A model generated the notes under the pieces. It saw nothing but the letters and a program-made list of their open reading frames with translations. It did not search any database and was not told where the DNA came from. Shown here piece by piece: positions 41,873 through 54,236 of a stretch of 64,000 nt of DNA (positions are counted from its first letter, which is position 1; each line of letters begins with the position of its first letter). The DNA is taken from NCBI RefSeq assembly GCF_019393635.1, contig NC_057862.1, forward strand, positions 417,367,669 to 417,431,668. The letters run 5' to 3'. Both the position numbers and the translations under genes were made by a program. The DNA comes from Dromiciops gliroides. Its lineage: Eukaryota > Chordata > Mammalia > Microbiotheria > Microbiotheriidae.

Positions 41873-42335
41873 TAAATAGTATTTTATTTTTCCAATTACT
41901 TGTAAAGACAATTTTCAACATTCATTTTTATAAGATTTTGAGTTCCAAATTTTTCTTCTCACTTCCTTCCCCCAGACAGCAAGCAATATGATATATTATA
42001 AATTTGTAATCATGTAAAACATATTTCCACATTAGTCATGTCATAAAGAAGAAACAGAACAAAAGTTTTTTAAAAACCATGAAAAAAAAACAAAGAAAGT
42101 GCAAAGTAGTATGCATTCAGACTTCATCAGTTCTTTCTTTCTCTGGATGTGGAGAACATTTTCTACCATGAGTCTTTTGGAATTGTCTTGGATCATTGCA
42201 TTGCTGAGAAGAGCTAAATCAATCCTAGTTGATTGTTGCACAGTGTTACTATTACTGTGTACAATGTTCTGGTTCTGCTCACTTCATTTAGCATCAGTTC
42301 ATTTAAGTCTTTCCAGGTTTTCCTGAATAACATTT
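41873..42335 (-). mobile_element. 5'-truncated L1 3' end
   Basis: Starts with the antisense of the L1 tail (AGTATTTTATTTTTCCAATTAC) and runs to GCATCAGTTCATTTAAGTCTTTCC. It has the undamaged GATGTGGAGAACATTTTCTACCATGAG segment useful for comparison with 59601-59642. Confidence 0.9.
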
Positions 42336-42384
42336 ATAATAAGTCTTTCCTCCAGTTCTGTCATCCTTTGAGACAAGTTGGGTT

Positions 42385-42560
42385 ATAATGCTTGAGGAGG
42401 CAGAATAGCTTAGTGTAAAGAGCACTAGATAAGAAGCTAGCCAACCTGGGCTCTGTCACTTAATACCTGTCTGATTTTAATCTCTGCCTTAGCTTCCTCA
42501 TTTGTGAAGCAAGGTGGTGGGACTAGATGTTCTTTAAAGGTTCCATCCAATGAGACATCT
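42385..42560 (+). repeat. MIR SINE
   Basis: AGAATAGCTTAGTGTAAAGAGC, then CCTTAGCTTCCTCATTTGTGAAG. Confidence 0.7.
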
Positions 42561-42589
42561 ATAATCCCGTGGCTCCACTGTTGTTTTGC

Positions 42590-43062
42590 TAACCCTGTAT
42601 AACATTACACTGAATCCCCTGCTAGTAATTTAGTGACTCAGTCTTATTACACACCACTCCTCTTCACACACACTACAGAATCACACGAATCTTCTTGTTG
42701 ATTCTCACATGTAATACTTCATTTCCAGGCTGTCTACCATGCCTGCTATGTACTCCTTCCTTATGTCCACCTCCTAGAATCTCTAGTATCTTTCAAGGGG
42801 CACACTCTATATGAATACATTTAAAAAATAACCCTCAGCTGCTTAGGAATGGAAACTGCTAATATCTTCCCTCCTAAATCATCTTTTTTCTATTTTGTAT
42901 ATACATACATATGTCTACACACATGTACACACATTGTCTCCCTTTGCTAGATTGTAAGTTCCTTAATATTAAGACATATTTTTACTTTTGTCCTCATACT
43001 ACCAACTCTTAGCACGTTCTTGACATATAGTAGGTGCTTCATAAATGCTTGTTGATTGATTG
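42590..43062 (+). repeat. L2 3' end
   Basis: ACACACATTGTCTCCCTTTGC, then CAACTCTTAGCACGTTCTTGACATATAGTAGGTGC, then ATGCTTGTTGATTGATTG. Confidence 0.8.
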
Positions 43063-43069
43063 CAAAACC

Positions 43070-43884
43070 CTCATTTTGTCCATGAAGGTCTGGAGTGTGA
43101 CAACAATACTTCTGAGTGAATTGAATTCTGTTTCTCTCTGAAGTCTGGAGAATGCTATTAATCTGTAATCCATTCCTTGATCTTACTATATGTGGGAAAT
43201 TTTCTTGGGCAATTCTGAAAAATCATGGTTAGAGTCTTACTTTACTTTTTTGGGGGGAAATGTGATGGTTCTGAAATTCTCTCTCAAAGCTCTATCTTAT
43301 AGTTCCTTCATCTTTGCTTCCACAGTTTTCAAGCCTTTCTCCAACTGATAAATACTTTGAGCTTTCTTTGCTATATAATTTGTCACTTTTGCTGATTTGC
43401 TTTCTAGCAAGAGAATTTTTCACAATTACTTGCTTTTATTCTAATTTTCCCAAGCCTTCTCCATATTGTTGAATTTTATTATTACTTAGTCTTCTTTATT
43501 TTAATAGACTTCCATTAGAGTTGTCAGATATATATATATATGTATAAAATATATATATATATATATACATACACGTGTATAGATAATTAATCTGTGTTAG
43601 GTTCTCTGTGATTTTTAGCATAGACAAACAGACACACACACACACATACAAAGTGTCTTGTACTAGATCCAACTTCATTCCTGAGACTGTTGCTGAACTT
43701 AATTTTTTCCCTCTGATAACTTTTTGTGAATCTCTTTATCTTTAATACTCATTTATCACTTCCTCTCCCCTCCTTGTTTCTTCATCTTTATTTTTCTTAT
43801 TTGAGAGGATAATTTCTTTTGAGGCTATTTTCTAACTTTTTATTTTTTGGTGTTGTCCAAAAACCTTCTATTTTTTTTCCGCAA
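43070..43884. other. T-rich DNA, probably old antisense L1, plus a (TA)n run
   Basis: 43526-43570 is a (TA)n repeat and 43632-43650 a (CA)n repeat. The rest is T-rich on the plus strand and resembles antisense LINE sequence, but I cannot assign it. Confidence 0.35.
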
Positions 43885-43998
43885 CTGATCAATAAACAGT
43901 TGCTGAGCATCTACTATGTGCCCTACTCTATGCTAGTTGCTGGGACCAAAGTGGAACAGTTCCTGCCCTCAAATAGCTAACAGTCTATCATTTTATGG
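43885..43998 (-). repeat. L2 3' end, antisense
   Basis: CAATAAACAGTTGCTGAGCATC, then CAGTTCCTGCCCTCAAATAGC. Confidence 0.65.
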
Positions 43999-44435
43999 GT
44001 CTAGACTTTGTTGCAACAAGTTGCCTCTCCCTGATTGTCATTTCTCCATGACCTACCCTTTTTCTGAACTTTGTGTATTTGGTTAGAAACTTCCATGCCC
44101 CATGTGACTTCATTAATTGTTATCTCCCTGCCTGTGTTATTACTGGTGAGAAATCAATCAAGCACCTGAGCAAGACATTCCCTTTCCCCATTCCTGTAAA
44201 ACACCTTTCCTTCTTTGAATTATTTTATAATTCTCAGAGCACAGGAGGGACAGAAGTCATGTATGCCTGTGGCAAATTGGGAGACATGACAAGATCCTGG
44301 CGTAATTTGGGTCAAGAGGGTTGATTCTTCTAAGGTCAACAATTCCCTTCCTCCTCCTACCATGGCCTGAAGATCATCTCACTCAGCCCAGGACACACTT
44401 TTTTGTTTTGGGTTTTTTGGAGGAAAGCATTTATT

Positions 44436-44674
44436 TATTTATTTATTCATTCATTCATTTATTCAGTTATTTATTTATTCATTCAGTTATTTATTTATTT
44501 ATCTATCTATTTGTTTGTTTGTTTATTTATTTATTTATGAAGGGCAATGGGGGTTAAGTGACTTGCCCAGGGTCACACAGCTAGTAAGTGTCAAGTGTCT
44601 GAGGCGAGATTTGAACTCAGGTACACCTGAATCCAGGGCCGGTGCTTTAACCACTGTGCCTCCTAGCCGCCCCA
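44436..44674 (-). mobile_element. WSINE1-like SINE with a tail grown to (TTTA)n
   Basis: Body 44539-44674; about 100 bp of ATTTATTC/ATTTATTT repeat at 44436-44538 in the poly(A) position. GGAAAGCATTTATT flanks both (44422-44435 and 44676-44689). Confidence 0.92.
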
Positions 44675-44679
44675 GGGAA

Positions 44680-45075
44680 AGCATTTATTAAGTTTCTACT
44701 ATATTCCAGGCACTGTGCCAAATGCTGGGAATGCAAATACAGGTAGAAAAAAAATCTAATCCTTGCCCTCAAAAAGCTTACATTCTAATGGGAAGGACAA
44801 CACATAAAAGAGAGTGGGATAAGGGATGGAGCAAGGTATATGGGGTTGGGGCAATAGAGGAAGTCTGGAGTACGCCTTGGAGAGAAATCAGACATGGTCA
44901 GTCTAGTCCTCCATGGGAGGATTTACCCAATCACAGGGAGGGGTACAGGGTCAGAGGGTACTTGTGAAGTTTGAATTCCAGGTCCAGAGTGAACTTCTAG
45001 GATGCAGAGGTTCCTGGAGCACAGCAGAGAAAAGTCTGGAGTATAGCCTAGAGAGGAATGAAATTCTCTGGCTAA
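44680..45075 (-). repeat. L2 3' region, antisense
   Basis: GCACTGTGCCAAATGCTGGGAATG, then CCTTGCCCTCAAAAAGCTTAC. Confidence 0.7.
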
Positions 45076-45089
45076 GTCAAATATAATGA

Positions 45090-45138
45090 ATATGTACCTA
45101 CCTACCTACCTATCTACCTACATACGTCTGTCTGTATG

Positions 45139-45217
<79 letters not shown>
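45090..45217. repeat. Compound microsatellite (CTAC)n(GTAT)n(TA)n(TG)n
   Basis: CTACCTAC 45094-45122, (TA)n 45145-45184, (TG)n 45185-45214. Confidence 0.95.
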
Positions 45218-45218
<1 letters not shown>

Positions 45219-45510
45219 AAATTATTCTATATATACTCCTATTTATCAATTCTTTCTCTGGATGAAATGTCATTTTTCTTCATATGATCAGACTACCTGA
45301 AAGTTATGATCAAAAAGAGAATCTAGATATAATATTATAAGAAATTACTATGTAAAATTTCCCTGAAGTTCCAGAACAAGAGGGTAAAGTAGAAATAGAA
45401 AAAGATTTACTGTTCACCACCTGAAAGAGATCCCAGGAAGAAAACTTAGAGAATATCATAACTAAGTTTCAAAAATCTCTAATTGCTCATTAAACTAGAT
45501 ACTGAAATAA
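45218..45510. other. Unassigned DNA
   Basis: AT-rich, no repeat or gene recognised. Confidence 0.3.
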
Positions 45511-45512
45511 AT

Positions 45513-45642
45513 TTTTTTTTGAGGTGAAGAGGGTTAAGTGACTTGCCCAGGGTCACACAGCTAGTGTCTGAGGCCGGACTTGAACTCAGGTCCTCCTGAA
45601 TCTAGGACTGGTGTTTTATCCACTACACCACCTAGCTGCCCC
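45513..45642 (-). mobile_element. WSINE1-like SINE
   Basis: Minus copy lacking the GTAAGT part of the middle. CTGAAATAA on both sides. Confidence 0.9.
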
Positions 45643-45649
45643 CCTGAAA

Positions 45650-46545
45650 TAATATTCTTAAACTCAACTTGTCTGAGATTGAACTCATTATCTATCTCCC
45701 CAAACCCTTCCCCTCTTCCTAAATTCTCTATTATTGTTCAGGTCACCACAATCTTCTTAGGCCCCTAGGCTCCCAACGTAGGTGTCATCCTTGTCTCCTA
45801 TTCTCTCACAACCCCTATATCCAGTCAGTGATCAAGTTGTGTCACTTCTACCTTTGTAACATCTCTTACCTACACTCCTCTCTCTCCCCTGTCACTGCTA
45901 CCATCTTGGTGCAGGCCCTCGTCCCTTCATGCCTGGACCATCTCCAGGACCTGTTGATTGGTCTCCCAGCCTCAAGTTTCTCCCCAGTTAAGTTTATCTA
46001 TCAAAGTGATATTGCTAAAGTGCAGATCTGACTATGTCAGTGCTTCATTCTATAAACTTCAGTGACTCCCTGTTATCCCCAGTATCTAATACAAAATCTG
46101 TTTGGCTTTCAAAGCCCTTTATAACCTGGCTTCTTCCTACCTTTCCGGTTTTCTTATTCCTTACTTCCCTCCATGTACTTTTTGCTGTTCCTTGAACAAG
46201 ACAGTCCATGTCCTGATTTCCAGTGTTTTCACTGAATGTCCCCCATGCCTGGAACTTGTTCCTTTCTTGTCTCTGTCTTTAAGTCTCAGTTAAAGCTCCA
46301 CCTTCTGCATGACGCCTTTTCCAGTCCTCCTTAATCTTAGTGCCTTTGCTCTGAGGTACTTCCTTATCTACAATTTATCCTGTATATATCTTGTTCATAC
46401 ATAGTTGTTTGCATACTGTTTCCCTCATTAGGCTGTGAGTTCCTTGAGAGTAGAGATTATTTTATTCCTTTCTTTGTATTCCTATCACTTAGCACAGTGC
46501 CTGTTGCATAGCCAGCACCTAATGCTTGTTCACTGACTGTCACTA
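45650..46545 (+). mobile_element. L2 LINE, ORF2 C-terminus to 3' end
   Basis: CTTAAACTCAACTTGTCTGAG, then TCCCCCATGCCTGGAACTTGTTCC, then ATCACTTAGCACAGTGCCTG. Confidence 0.82.
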
Positions 46546-46569
46546 ATGGAATCACACATCCACCCTTAA

Positions 46570-46770
46570 CAAAATAATAACTCATATTTATTTACCATAT
46601 TGAAGTTTACAAATCATTTCACTCACAATAATCCTGTGGAGGGAAGAAATGCAACTATTATTATTTCCACTTTATAGAAAAGGTTACTGAAACCCAATAC
46701 TTTGCCCACAGTCATACAGGAAGTCATTGTTAGAGTCAAGATTCAAACCCAGGTCTTTTGTTTACTCCTC
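46570..46770 (-). repeat. MIR-type SINE
   Basis: TTCCACTTTATAGAAAAGGTTAC, then TTCAAACCCAGGTCTTTTG. Confidence 0.65.
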
Positions 46771-46789
46771 ATCCAGTGCTTCTTTCTTT

Positions 46790-47330
46790 TTTTTTTTTTA
46801 ATAAATGTTTCAAATTTATATCTTTTTTTTTTTTTTTAGTGAGGCAATTGGGGTTAAGTGACTTGCCCAGGGTCACACAGCTAGTAAGTGTTAAGTGTCT
46901 GAGGCCGGATTTGAACTCAGGTACTCCTGACTCCAGGGCCGGTGCTCTATCCACTGCGCCACCTAGCTGCCCCTCAAATTTATATCTTTTTAAAAACATC
47001 ATTCTCACTTCCAAATGATCCCCCCACCAAAAAAAAAAAAAAAAAGGAAACCCAAACCTCTGTAACAAATAAGGACAGTTAAGCAAAACAAAGGGAGGCA
47101 TCAGGCAGGTCTGATTCCATATGTCTTGGTCCTTACCCATAATCCACCACCTCTCTGGAGAAAGGCCTATTTCACTGTCAGTCCTCTGATCATTGATTAG
47201 ATTTCTGTCATCTTTCAGTGATATTTTTCTATTCGTGATTTGTGTAAATTGGTCTCCTGGGTCTGTTTACTTCACCTTGACTCTCCAATATTCCTCATAC
47301 TGGACAATGTAGCCCCTTTCATAATCATCA
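46790..47330 (-). mobile_element. L1 3' fragment, antisense, interrupted by a SINE
   Basis: T-rich start, then AACCTCTGTAACAAATAAGG, then ACCACCTCTCTGGAGAAAGGC; fits an older marsupial L1 3' subfamily. Confidence 0.55.
46828..46974 (-). mobile_element. WSINE1-like SINE with perfect 17-bp TSD
   Basis: CAAATTTATATCTTTTT at 46811-46827 and 46975-46991. Confidence 0.95.
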
Positions 47331-47830
47331 CTGATATTTTGGCTGTAAGAAAAATTTCTGCTAGTCATTCTTGCTGTATTTTCTTTAAGATACCACTGTG
47401 CTTTCTTGACTGGATCTCCATCTCTTACCCTGGGGCGATTTTGTCTTATGGGTGGTCAGCCCCAGTCACCCAACCAAGCCTCACAGACTTCTTTCCGATA
47501 TCTCCCTCCTTAGTCTATCACTAACCCATCTCTTGCTCAGGGGATCATAATCAATTCAACACTAACATTGCCTCTGGAAAGGGCACATCGATTACCCTAT
47601 AGCTGCACCCACTGTCCCTGTGACTTTCCAAATTAAAATATTTCTCCCTGGCTGCTACTCTCCTGAATGTATTGCCTCCTCCATTCTTTGGCACGGGTTC
47701 TTTGTCAGTCTGGCAAAGCCCAAGGAGTTCTTCTCAGATGAATGTCTTTAAACAAATAAGATACATAAGACTGCAAAGGAAACCAATTTTATTAAAATAT
47801 AGTTATTAAAAAATTTTTAAGGTTCACTGA
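47331..47830. other. Unassigned DNA, one old interspersed repeat
   Basis: 47690-47800 (CAGTCTGGCAAAGCCCAAGG, GCAAAGGAAACCAATTTTATT) resembles an old mammalian repeat I have seen in 3'UTRs but cannot name. No gene seen. Confidence 0.35.
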
Positions 47831-47834
47831 CTCC

Positions 47835-47965
47835 AGGTTAATAGCTCCTACCAGAATGTAAGCACTTTGAAGTGAGGATGTATTTATATTCCCAGTGTTT
47901 TGCACAGTACCTGACACATAATAAGCACTTAATAAATACTTTCATTCATTTATTTATTCTTTACT
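47835..47965 (+). repeat. L2 3' end
   Basis: TTTTGCACAGTACCTGACACATAATAAGCACTTAATAAATAC. Confidence 0.75.
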
Positions 47966-48009
47966 TATTGTTTTTTTGCCAAGCAAAGAGGAACTTGTGG
48001 TCTGCATTT

Positions 48010-48160
48010 TTTTTTTGTTTGTTTTTTGCTTTTGTTTTTTGGTGAGGCAATTGGGGTTAAGTGACTTGCCCAGGGTGACACAGCTAGTAACTCTGGATTT
48101 GAACTCAGGTCCTCCTGAATCCAGGGCCAGTGCTCTATCCACTGCACCACCTAGCTACTC
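48010..48160 (-). mobile_element. WSINE1-like SINE with internal deletion
   Basis: Lacks the GTAAGTGTTAAGTGTCTGAGG segment. Flanks TGGTCTGCATTTTT / TGGTCCACATTTTT. Confidence 0.9.
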
Positions 48161-48204
48161 TGGTCCACATTTTTCTTGACCCTTCCTCTACTTGATGAAA
48201 AGGA

Positions 48205-48350
48205 ACACAAAGTAGTGGACAAAGTATTGAGCTGGTGGCTAGCAAACCTGGATTCCTGTCTTTGATCTGTCATGAACCTCTTGCCTGCTCTTCTGCAGGT
48301 TACTGCCCTACTCTAAGCCTTCCTTTCCTTATTGGTAAGATAAATGTTTT
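48205..48350 (+). repeat. MIR SINE, degraded
   Basis: AGTAGTGGACAAAGTATTGAGC, then TAAGCCTTCCTTTCCTTATTGG. Confidence 0.5.
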
Positions 48351-50030
48351 GAGCCAGCTGCTCTCTCTGGTGCTTTCTGGTTCAAGCAGTCCATGAGAGT
48401 AAGTCACTTGACAGCTATCTTTTCTCCAGGCAAAGCAGCCTTTCAAGTGATGAGAGAAAAGCAATAGTTCAATAAGTGGTAAAGCTAAGATGTATACTCT
48501 GCTAAACATTGGTGCATAGAAATAGGAATGGCGCTTCTTAAACTTGAGTTTTAAAAATGAAACTAACTGCAGTAGAAAAAATTCAATTCAATATTACAAA
48601 CATTAATTAAGTGCTTCCCATGTGCATATACATAAGGTAATGGTTTACAGAATGATACCTAGAGATTTTTGTCACCTAAGACCACCACCACAAACTATGC
48701 CATGGGCAACTGACACAAAAGGTATCTTTAATTATGGGGGAAGGGTGTGTACTACCCCGTGGAGGAAGATAGAGTTTCCAGGACACCATAAATCCATTGG
48801 AAGAAGCAATGCCCAAACCATTCCCACCAACCCAGAGGGAGAGAACTATTAGACATCTTCCTACTTAAATTTGCCCTAACCGCCATGTTATCAAGAATAA
48901 TTAGGTATTTCATCATGAATGGCATCCCAAAAATTTGATTCTGAGGGCTGGGGTTTCCAGAACAGTGATTACTGGTCTTTTGACTCACTTGAAACCTGGG
49001 TGGGGGGTGGGGAGGGGGGAAGGGACTGCTTGGCCCTTCTAGGCACACCCTTGCCCCAAGATCATCTCATCCCCACTCCCAGAAAAGTTTGAGAAACTTG
49101 AGAGGGAAATGCTCTGAGGGAGTGGGAGAGGCAGAGACATCCCAGAAAACCATATCTCTCTCTTCACTGTCTTGCCCAGCCTGAAGTCCCTTCTAGTCTC
49201 CAATCAGGGTGGAGCATGCTTAGGGAACCTGACAGAAGCTCCCCAAAACTGATGGGCTTGATGGGTGAGACTACACATGGTCAGAATTCTGTTTCTTCTT
49301 TGGTTGTTAGTGGGAGCTTAGCCCAAAGTCTCCTGTTCTCCATTTAACTATGTCCTGGTTTCCTTCCATTCAGTGGGAGAAGGGGTGAAGAGATGAGCTG
49401 ATTGGTCATTCTGACCTGCTAGGTAAAAGATACCAGCATCTAAGCTTTTCATTCTTTAACTTAACCTTTCAGTTCCTCTGCTATCTTAACTATTGGATTT
49501 AAAACAGGTGGTCAACAACAGGCATTAATGTGGCTGCCTTCGTCAACAGGCAAAATTGGGAGACGGTAAGTTTTTCCCTCTCCTTTAAAGGGACAAGATA
49601 CATTTTTTTTTTCTCTTCGACAGAAGCCAGGGCAGGAGAAGAGGGGTGGAGGGTGGGAAGAGAAGGCAAGGTCAGGGATCAACATGAGGGAGAGAGCATA
49701 TGAATCTGGATTGTATCCTGCTTATATGTAACAGGGGACAGACAGGTACATGTACAGAATATGGTGTATTTGGCTAATGCAATTCTTCACATGGAAAAGG
49801 CTGGGGATTCTGATTCTAGGGCAGTTGTGATGACATATAACAGTGGTGCTTTGCAGAGATTTGGGAGCATGAATGGGCATTCTCTAACTGGCTCTGGTCT
49901 GATAACAACATGATGAACATGAACTTCTTTGAGTGACTCATAGTAGAGTTAGAACCTGGAATTGGGGAGGGGAGCAGGGAGGAGGAAAGCCATAAAAAAG
50001 GCCCTATTCAGCCTATTCTTCTCTTTCTTT
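48351..50030. other. Unique non-coding DNA, 1.7 kb
   Basis: No transposon recognised apart from a possible L2 scrap at 48600-48640. This is the longest repeat-poor stretch of the right half. No gene recognised; short frames (48622-48852, 48752-49048) lack domains. Confidence 0.4.
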
Positions 50031-50039
50031 GGTGGGACT

Positions 50040-50670
50040 TCTGGTTTGTTTGATTCCTTTGTTGACAGCATGCAGTCAGAGACAACATCCAACATTCAAC
50101 TTTTCTCCCTCTGAGGCAATGTGTGGCCTTGGGAATATGGTTTCTTTGCCTCCATTGGCATTTATTCTGTACTTTTGGGTGAAGGAATTGAAGACTATGC
50201 CTGGAAATGGAGGCTAGAGGCAGACTGTGGAAGGCTCTTAAATGCAAACCAAAAGAGTTTAACATTTTGTTGTCAAGATAATGTGGAAGGGGCAGGTAGG
50301 TGGCACAGTGGATGAAGCACTGGCCCTGGATTCAGGAGGACCTGAGTTCAAATCTGGCCTCAGACCCTTGACACTTACTAGCTGTGTGACCCTGGGCAAG
50401 TCATTTAACCCCAATTGCCTCACAAAAAGAAAAAAAGATAATGTGGAGCCACCAAAGGGTTTCAAGCAGAATAGTGATATGGTCAACTCTGTGTTTAAGG
50501 AAGATTAATTTGGCACTATGTGAAGGATGAATCTGAGTAGAGGGAGGCTAGATTTGGGGAGGCCAATTAGGAGGCTCTTTTAATAGACCAGAGGAATGGT
50601 GATAAAGTAGACTTTATCCCAAGTAAAGCAGGATGCAAGGTGATCAGCTGAGAGAAGGTAGACAGGGGTC
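50040..50670 (-). mobile_element. L2 LINE, antisense, interrupted by two SINEs
   Basis: GTGGAGCCACCAAAGGGTTTC, then AAGGAAGATTAATTTGGCACTATGTG, then AGGCCAATTAGGAGGCTC; reverse of L2 ORF2. Confidence 0.7.
50288..50434 (+). mobile_element. WSINE1-like SINE
   Basis: 13-bp TSD AAGATAATGTGGA at 50275-50287 and 50435-50447, identical. Confidence 0.95.
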
Positions 50671-50679
50671 ATTTTGTTT

Positions 50680-50817
50680 TTTGTTTTTTTTAGTGAGGAA
50701 ATTGGGGTTAAGTGACTTGCCCAGGGTCACACAGCTAGTAAGTGTTAAGTGTCTGAGGCTGGATTTGAACTCAGGTACTCCTGACTCCAGGACTGGTGCT
50801 CTATCCACTGCGCCATC
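50680..50817 (-). mobile_element. WSINE1-like SINE, head truncated
   Basis: Ends at CCATCTAG without the final CTGCCCC. GGGGTCATTTTG on both sides. Confidence 0.92.
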
Positions 50818-51099
50818 TAGGGGTCATTTTGAAGACTTGAGGAGACAGAACAAAAGTTTGGAACAGTTTCAGTGAAGAGAGTGAAAAAGAATCATTTATA
50901 TATGAAAAAAGGATCTCCATGTAGCAGGTAGGGATTAGAAGAAGAGAATTTGTGGCGGGACCCAGTGAATACAGTTTCTCATACCCTTCCAATAACCATC
51001 AGAAGCTTAGGAATACACACTGATAGGGATGATCCAACGGTGTGGTTGGCAGGACATAAATGGTGCAAAGGCAAATGAATACGGGATCCAAGGGAAGAT

Positions 51100-51720
51100 G
51101 GTGAGTAGTTGCCTGGTTAACTATAGGGTCATAAATGTGAAGGAAGAAATGTGAAGCCAGAACAGGGGAAATTAATTGAGGGAACAGAGAAAGATGGAAG
51201 AACTGTAGGAAGAAGAGCAGGTTTAGGAGGAGTGATGCAGTGGGAGAGGCAAAAGGACAGGAGATTATGATCAGAGAAAAGCATTTCAGAATTCAAGATC
51301 ATGGAGGAAGAAGTGTTTTGGGTGGTGATTAGGTTTAAGGTGTGACAATCCATGTGGGTGGCTGAGGTAGAGGTAAGATCAATATCATGGGAGTTGTGGT
51401 CAATGAAAAGGCCAGGGTGTTCCAAGAGACATCAAGAGTGAAATCACTGTGCATGAGGGGATGGGGTGGGGTGAGGTGGAAGCACAGAGATCCTTGAAAA
51501 AAGAAGAAAAGTGACATGAAGGTCAATTGACGACAGCAACAAGAATCTGGACAGGGTGATATAGACAGAGAGTTAGCAGAGTGACAGTGGAAGAGGGAGA
51601 ATATAGAAATGGCAAAGGATGCAAAGGAGCCTGATGGCTCTTCTCCTGGAACCCTGGGGCAGAAGCAAAGGGATAAGGTGAAGATGTCTTCCAGAGACAA
51701 GCAAAGTTTCTGTAAGCAAC
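51100..51720 (-). mobile_element. L2/CR1-clade LINE, endonuclease end, antisense
   Basis: The minus-strand frame 51129-51425 reads HTLNLI, then NSEMLFSDHNLLSF, like the SDHxxxxF end of the APE-type endonuclease of CR1/L2 elements. The plus strand is purine-rich. Broken, not coding today. Confidence 0.6.
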
Positions 51721-52215
51721 AGAAGAGGTAAGTCTATGAGAGGAAAAGACTTAGGATAAAGAGGATTTTAAAAAATAATAAGGTGGGAGTTTTAGGGGGT
51801 ACAATGGAAGGAGAGGGACCAGAAGGATGGGGGCTGAATAAGAAGTGTGGGAGAGCTGTGCTAGATTGCATAAGCATGTAGAAAGGGTTTGGGGTTTTGT
51901 TTTGACCAGAGATTGGTTATGAATGACAGGGATTAAAGAGGTGGGAGAAAGAAGTTTACTTGCCTTAAAACAGGGGAAGTGCCAAGTACAGAGAAGCTTA
52001 TAGATTAAAGGGAGTGTGATGAAGAAGGCCTCTAAAATGGCAAAGGAAGACTTCTGAACCTCTTCATTGCAGACCTTTGTGACATCTCCCTTGGATCCAG
52101 GAGTACTTGCTCTTTTCTGTATGCACAGGAGAATTTGAAGAACATAGGGACTGAAACTGTGATTTCATTGGTTTAGGGAACTTCCTCTATCAGTGCAGGT
52201 CAACACCTTCACTGC
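51721..52215. other. Unassigned purine-rich DNA
   Basis: May be a further part of the antisense LINE. No gene seen. Confidence 0.3.
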
Positions 52216-52219
52216 CATT

Positions 52220-52345
52220 TAGAATCTTTGAGTTGCCTGGTGCACTGAGCGATTAAGTGATTTGCCCAAGGTCATACAGTTAGTCTATGTAAAAGATGGA
52301 ACTTGAACCCAGGTCTTCCTGGCTTTCTGTCCACTCTCCCATGGT
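52220..52345 (-). repeat. tRNA-SINE, degraded
   Basis: AAGTGATTTGCCCAAGGTCATAC, then TGAACCCAGGTCTTCCTGG. Confidence 0.65.
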
Positions 52346-52424
52346 GTCTCTCAGTCCTGTTATGGAACATAGTTATCAATGAAAAAGAAAACCCCTTCTA
52401 TTTGGACTCTGCATAAGACAGAGG

Positions 52425-52620
52425 GTCTTGGATTTAGAGTTGGAAGGACCTCAAAGGTCAATTCATTTAACCCCTCATTTCATGTATAAGTAACCAGATG
52501 AGCTCCTGAAAAGTGAAATGACTTATTTAAAGGTCACTCAGGTAAGTAAGTAATAGAATTGAAATCTGAACCCATGGTCTTGAATTCAAGTATAATCCCC
52601 TTCCCACTACATTGTGCTTC
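52425..52620 (-). repeat. MIR SINE
   Basis: GAGTTGGAAGGACCTCAAAGG, then AAGTGAAATGACTTATTTAAAGG. Confidence 0.6.
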
Positions 52621-53194
52621 CCCCTCATCCTATATGACTGGTGAATATCTTGGATAGGGATGTGTACCCCTGTTTTTTGTCTCACTTGCTGCTGATATTC
52701 ATTAAAATGATCATTAAACAAAATTTTCTGTTGTGGAACTCTGATCAAAGTGAGGTCCACCTGATTTCCCCGTTACAAAAGCATGTAATATAACCTAAAT
52801 TATCAAATGATATATCTGCAAACCATTTTACAATTCTTTTATTTTTTTCTTTTGCACTTTACAATTCTTAAAGCACTATATGCATGTTTTATATTAATCA
52901 CTGACATCTCATCTGAGCCTTCACTCCTACACAACAATCTTTTAATTCATCTCTGATTTATCTCACTCCCCACAGAGATTGTCCTAAACTTTCTCCTGTT
53001 TCTTCAATCTCTCAATTCCATCCCTGCCTATCCACTATGAGCAAATGTACCCTACTCCTACTTTACAGATAAAACGGAGGCTCCTGGCCATGAGCTCTCT
53101 CATTTCTTTCAAGTTGTATTTTAAAACCTCTACACTTCAACCTTCCTCTTGTCCTTTCCTCAAGTCTCAGCGGATGAGATTAGTCTTTCTTTTT
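52621..53194. other. Unassigned DNA, possible old L2 at the right
   Basis: 52900-53170 is pyrimidine-rich in the manner of sense L2 but without a diagnostic motif. Confidence 0.3.
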
Positions 53195-53210
53195 AAGATT
53201 AAGCCTTCTA

Positions 53211-54201
53211 AAGCAGTGCAGCCAAAATTAGAAGGGAGGCAGAAAGCTGGGAAACAATTTTTACAGCAAGTATTTCTGATAAAGGCCTCATTTCTAAAAT
53301 ATATCAGGAACTAAATCAAATTTATAAGAATGCAAGTCATTCCCCAATTGAGAAATGGTCAAAGGATATGAACAGGCAGTTTTCAGATGAAGAAATCAAA
53401 GCTATCTATTGCCATATGAAACAATGCTCTAAATCACTATTGATTAGAGAAATGCAAATTAAAACAACTCTGAGGTACCACCTCACACCTATCAGATTGA
53501 CTAGTATGACAAAAAAGGAAAATAATAAATGTTGGAGAAACTGTGGAAAAATTGGAACACTAATGCTTTGTTGGTGGAGCTGTGAACTGATCCAACCATT
53601 CTGGAGAGCAATTTGAAACTATGCCCAAAGGGCTATGGGACTATGCAGACTCTTTGACCCAGCAATACCATTATTAGGACTTTTCCCCAAAGCGATCATA
53701 AAAAAGGGAAAAGGATCCACATGTACAAAAATATTTATAGCAGTTCTCTTTGGGGTGGCAAAGAATTGGAAATCAAGGGAATGCCCATCAATTGGGGAAT
53801 GGCTGAACAAGTTGTAGCATATGAATGTAATGGAATACTATTGTGCTGTAAGAAATGATGAGCAGGCAGATTTCAGAAAAACCTGGAAAGACTTAAGTGG
53901 ACTGATTCTGACTGGAGCCAGCAGAACCAGAAGAACATTGTACACAGTAACAGCAACATTGTGTGATGATCAACGGTTCAATGATCCAAGACAATTTCAA
54001 AGAACTCATGATAGAAAATGTTCTCCACACCCAGAAAAAAAGAACTGTGGATTCTGAATGCAGATTGAACCATACTGTTTCTACTTTTTTGGCTATTTTC
54101 TTTCTTTTTTGAGGTTTTCCCCTTGTGTTCTGATTCTTCATTTACAATATGAATAATGCAGAAATATGTTTAATGTGATTGTACACACACACATATATAT
54201 A

Positions 54202-54236
<35 letters not shown>

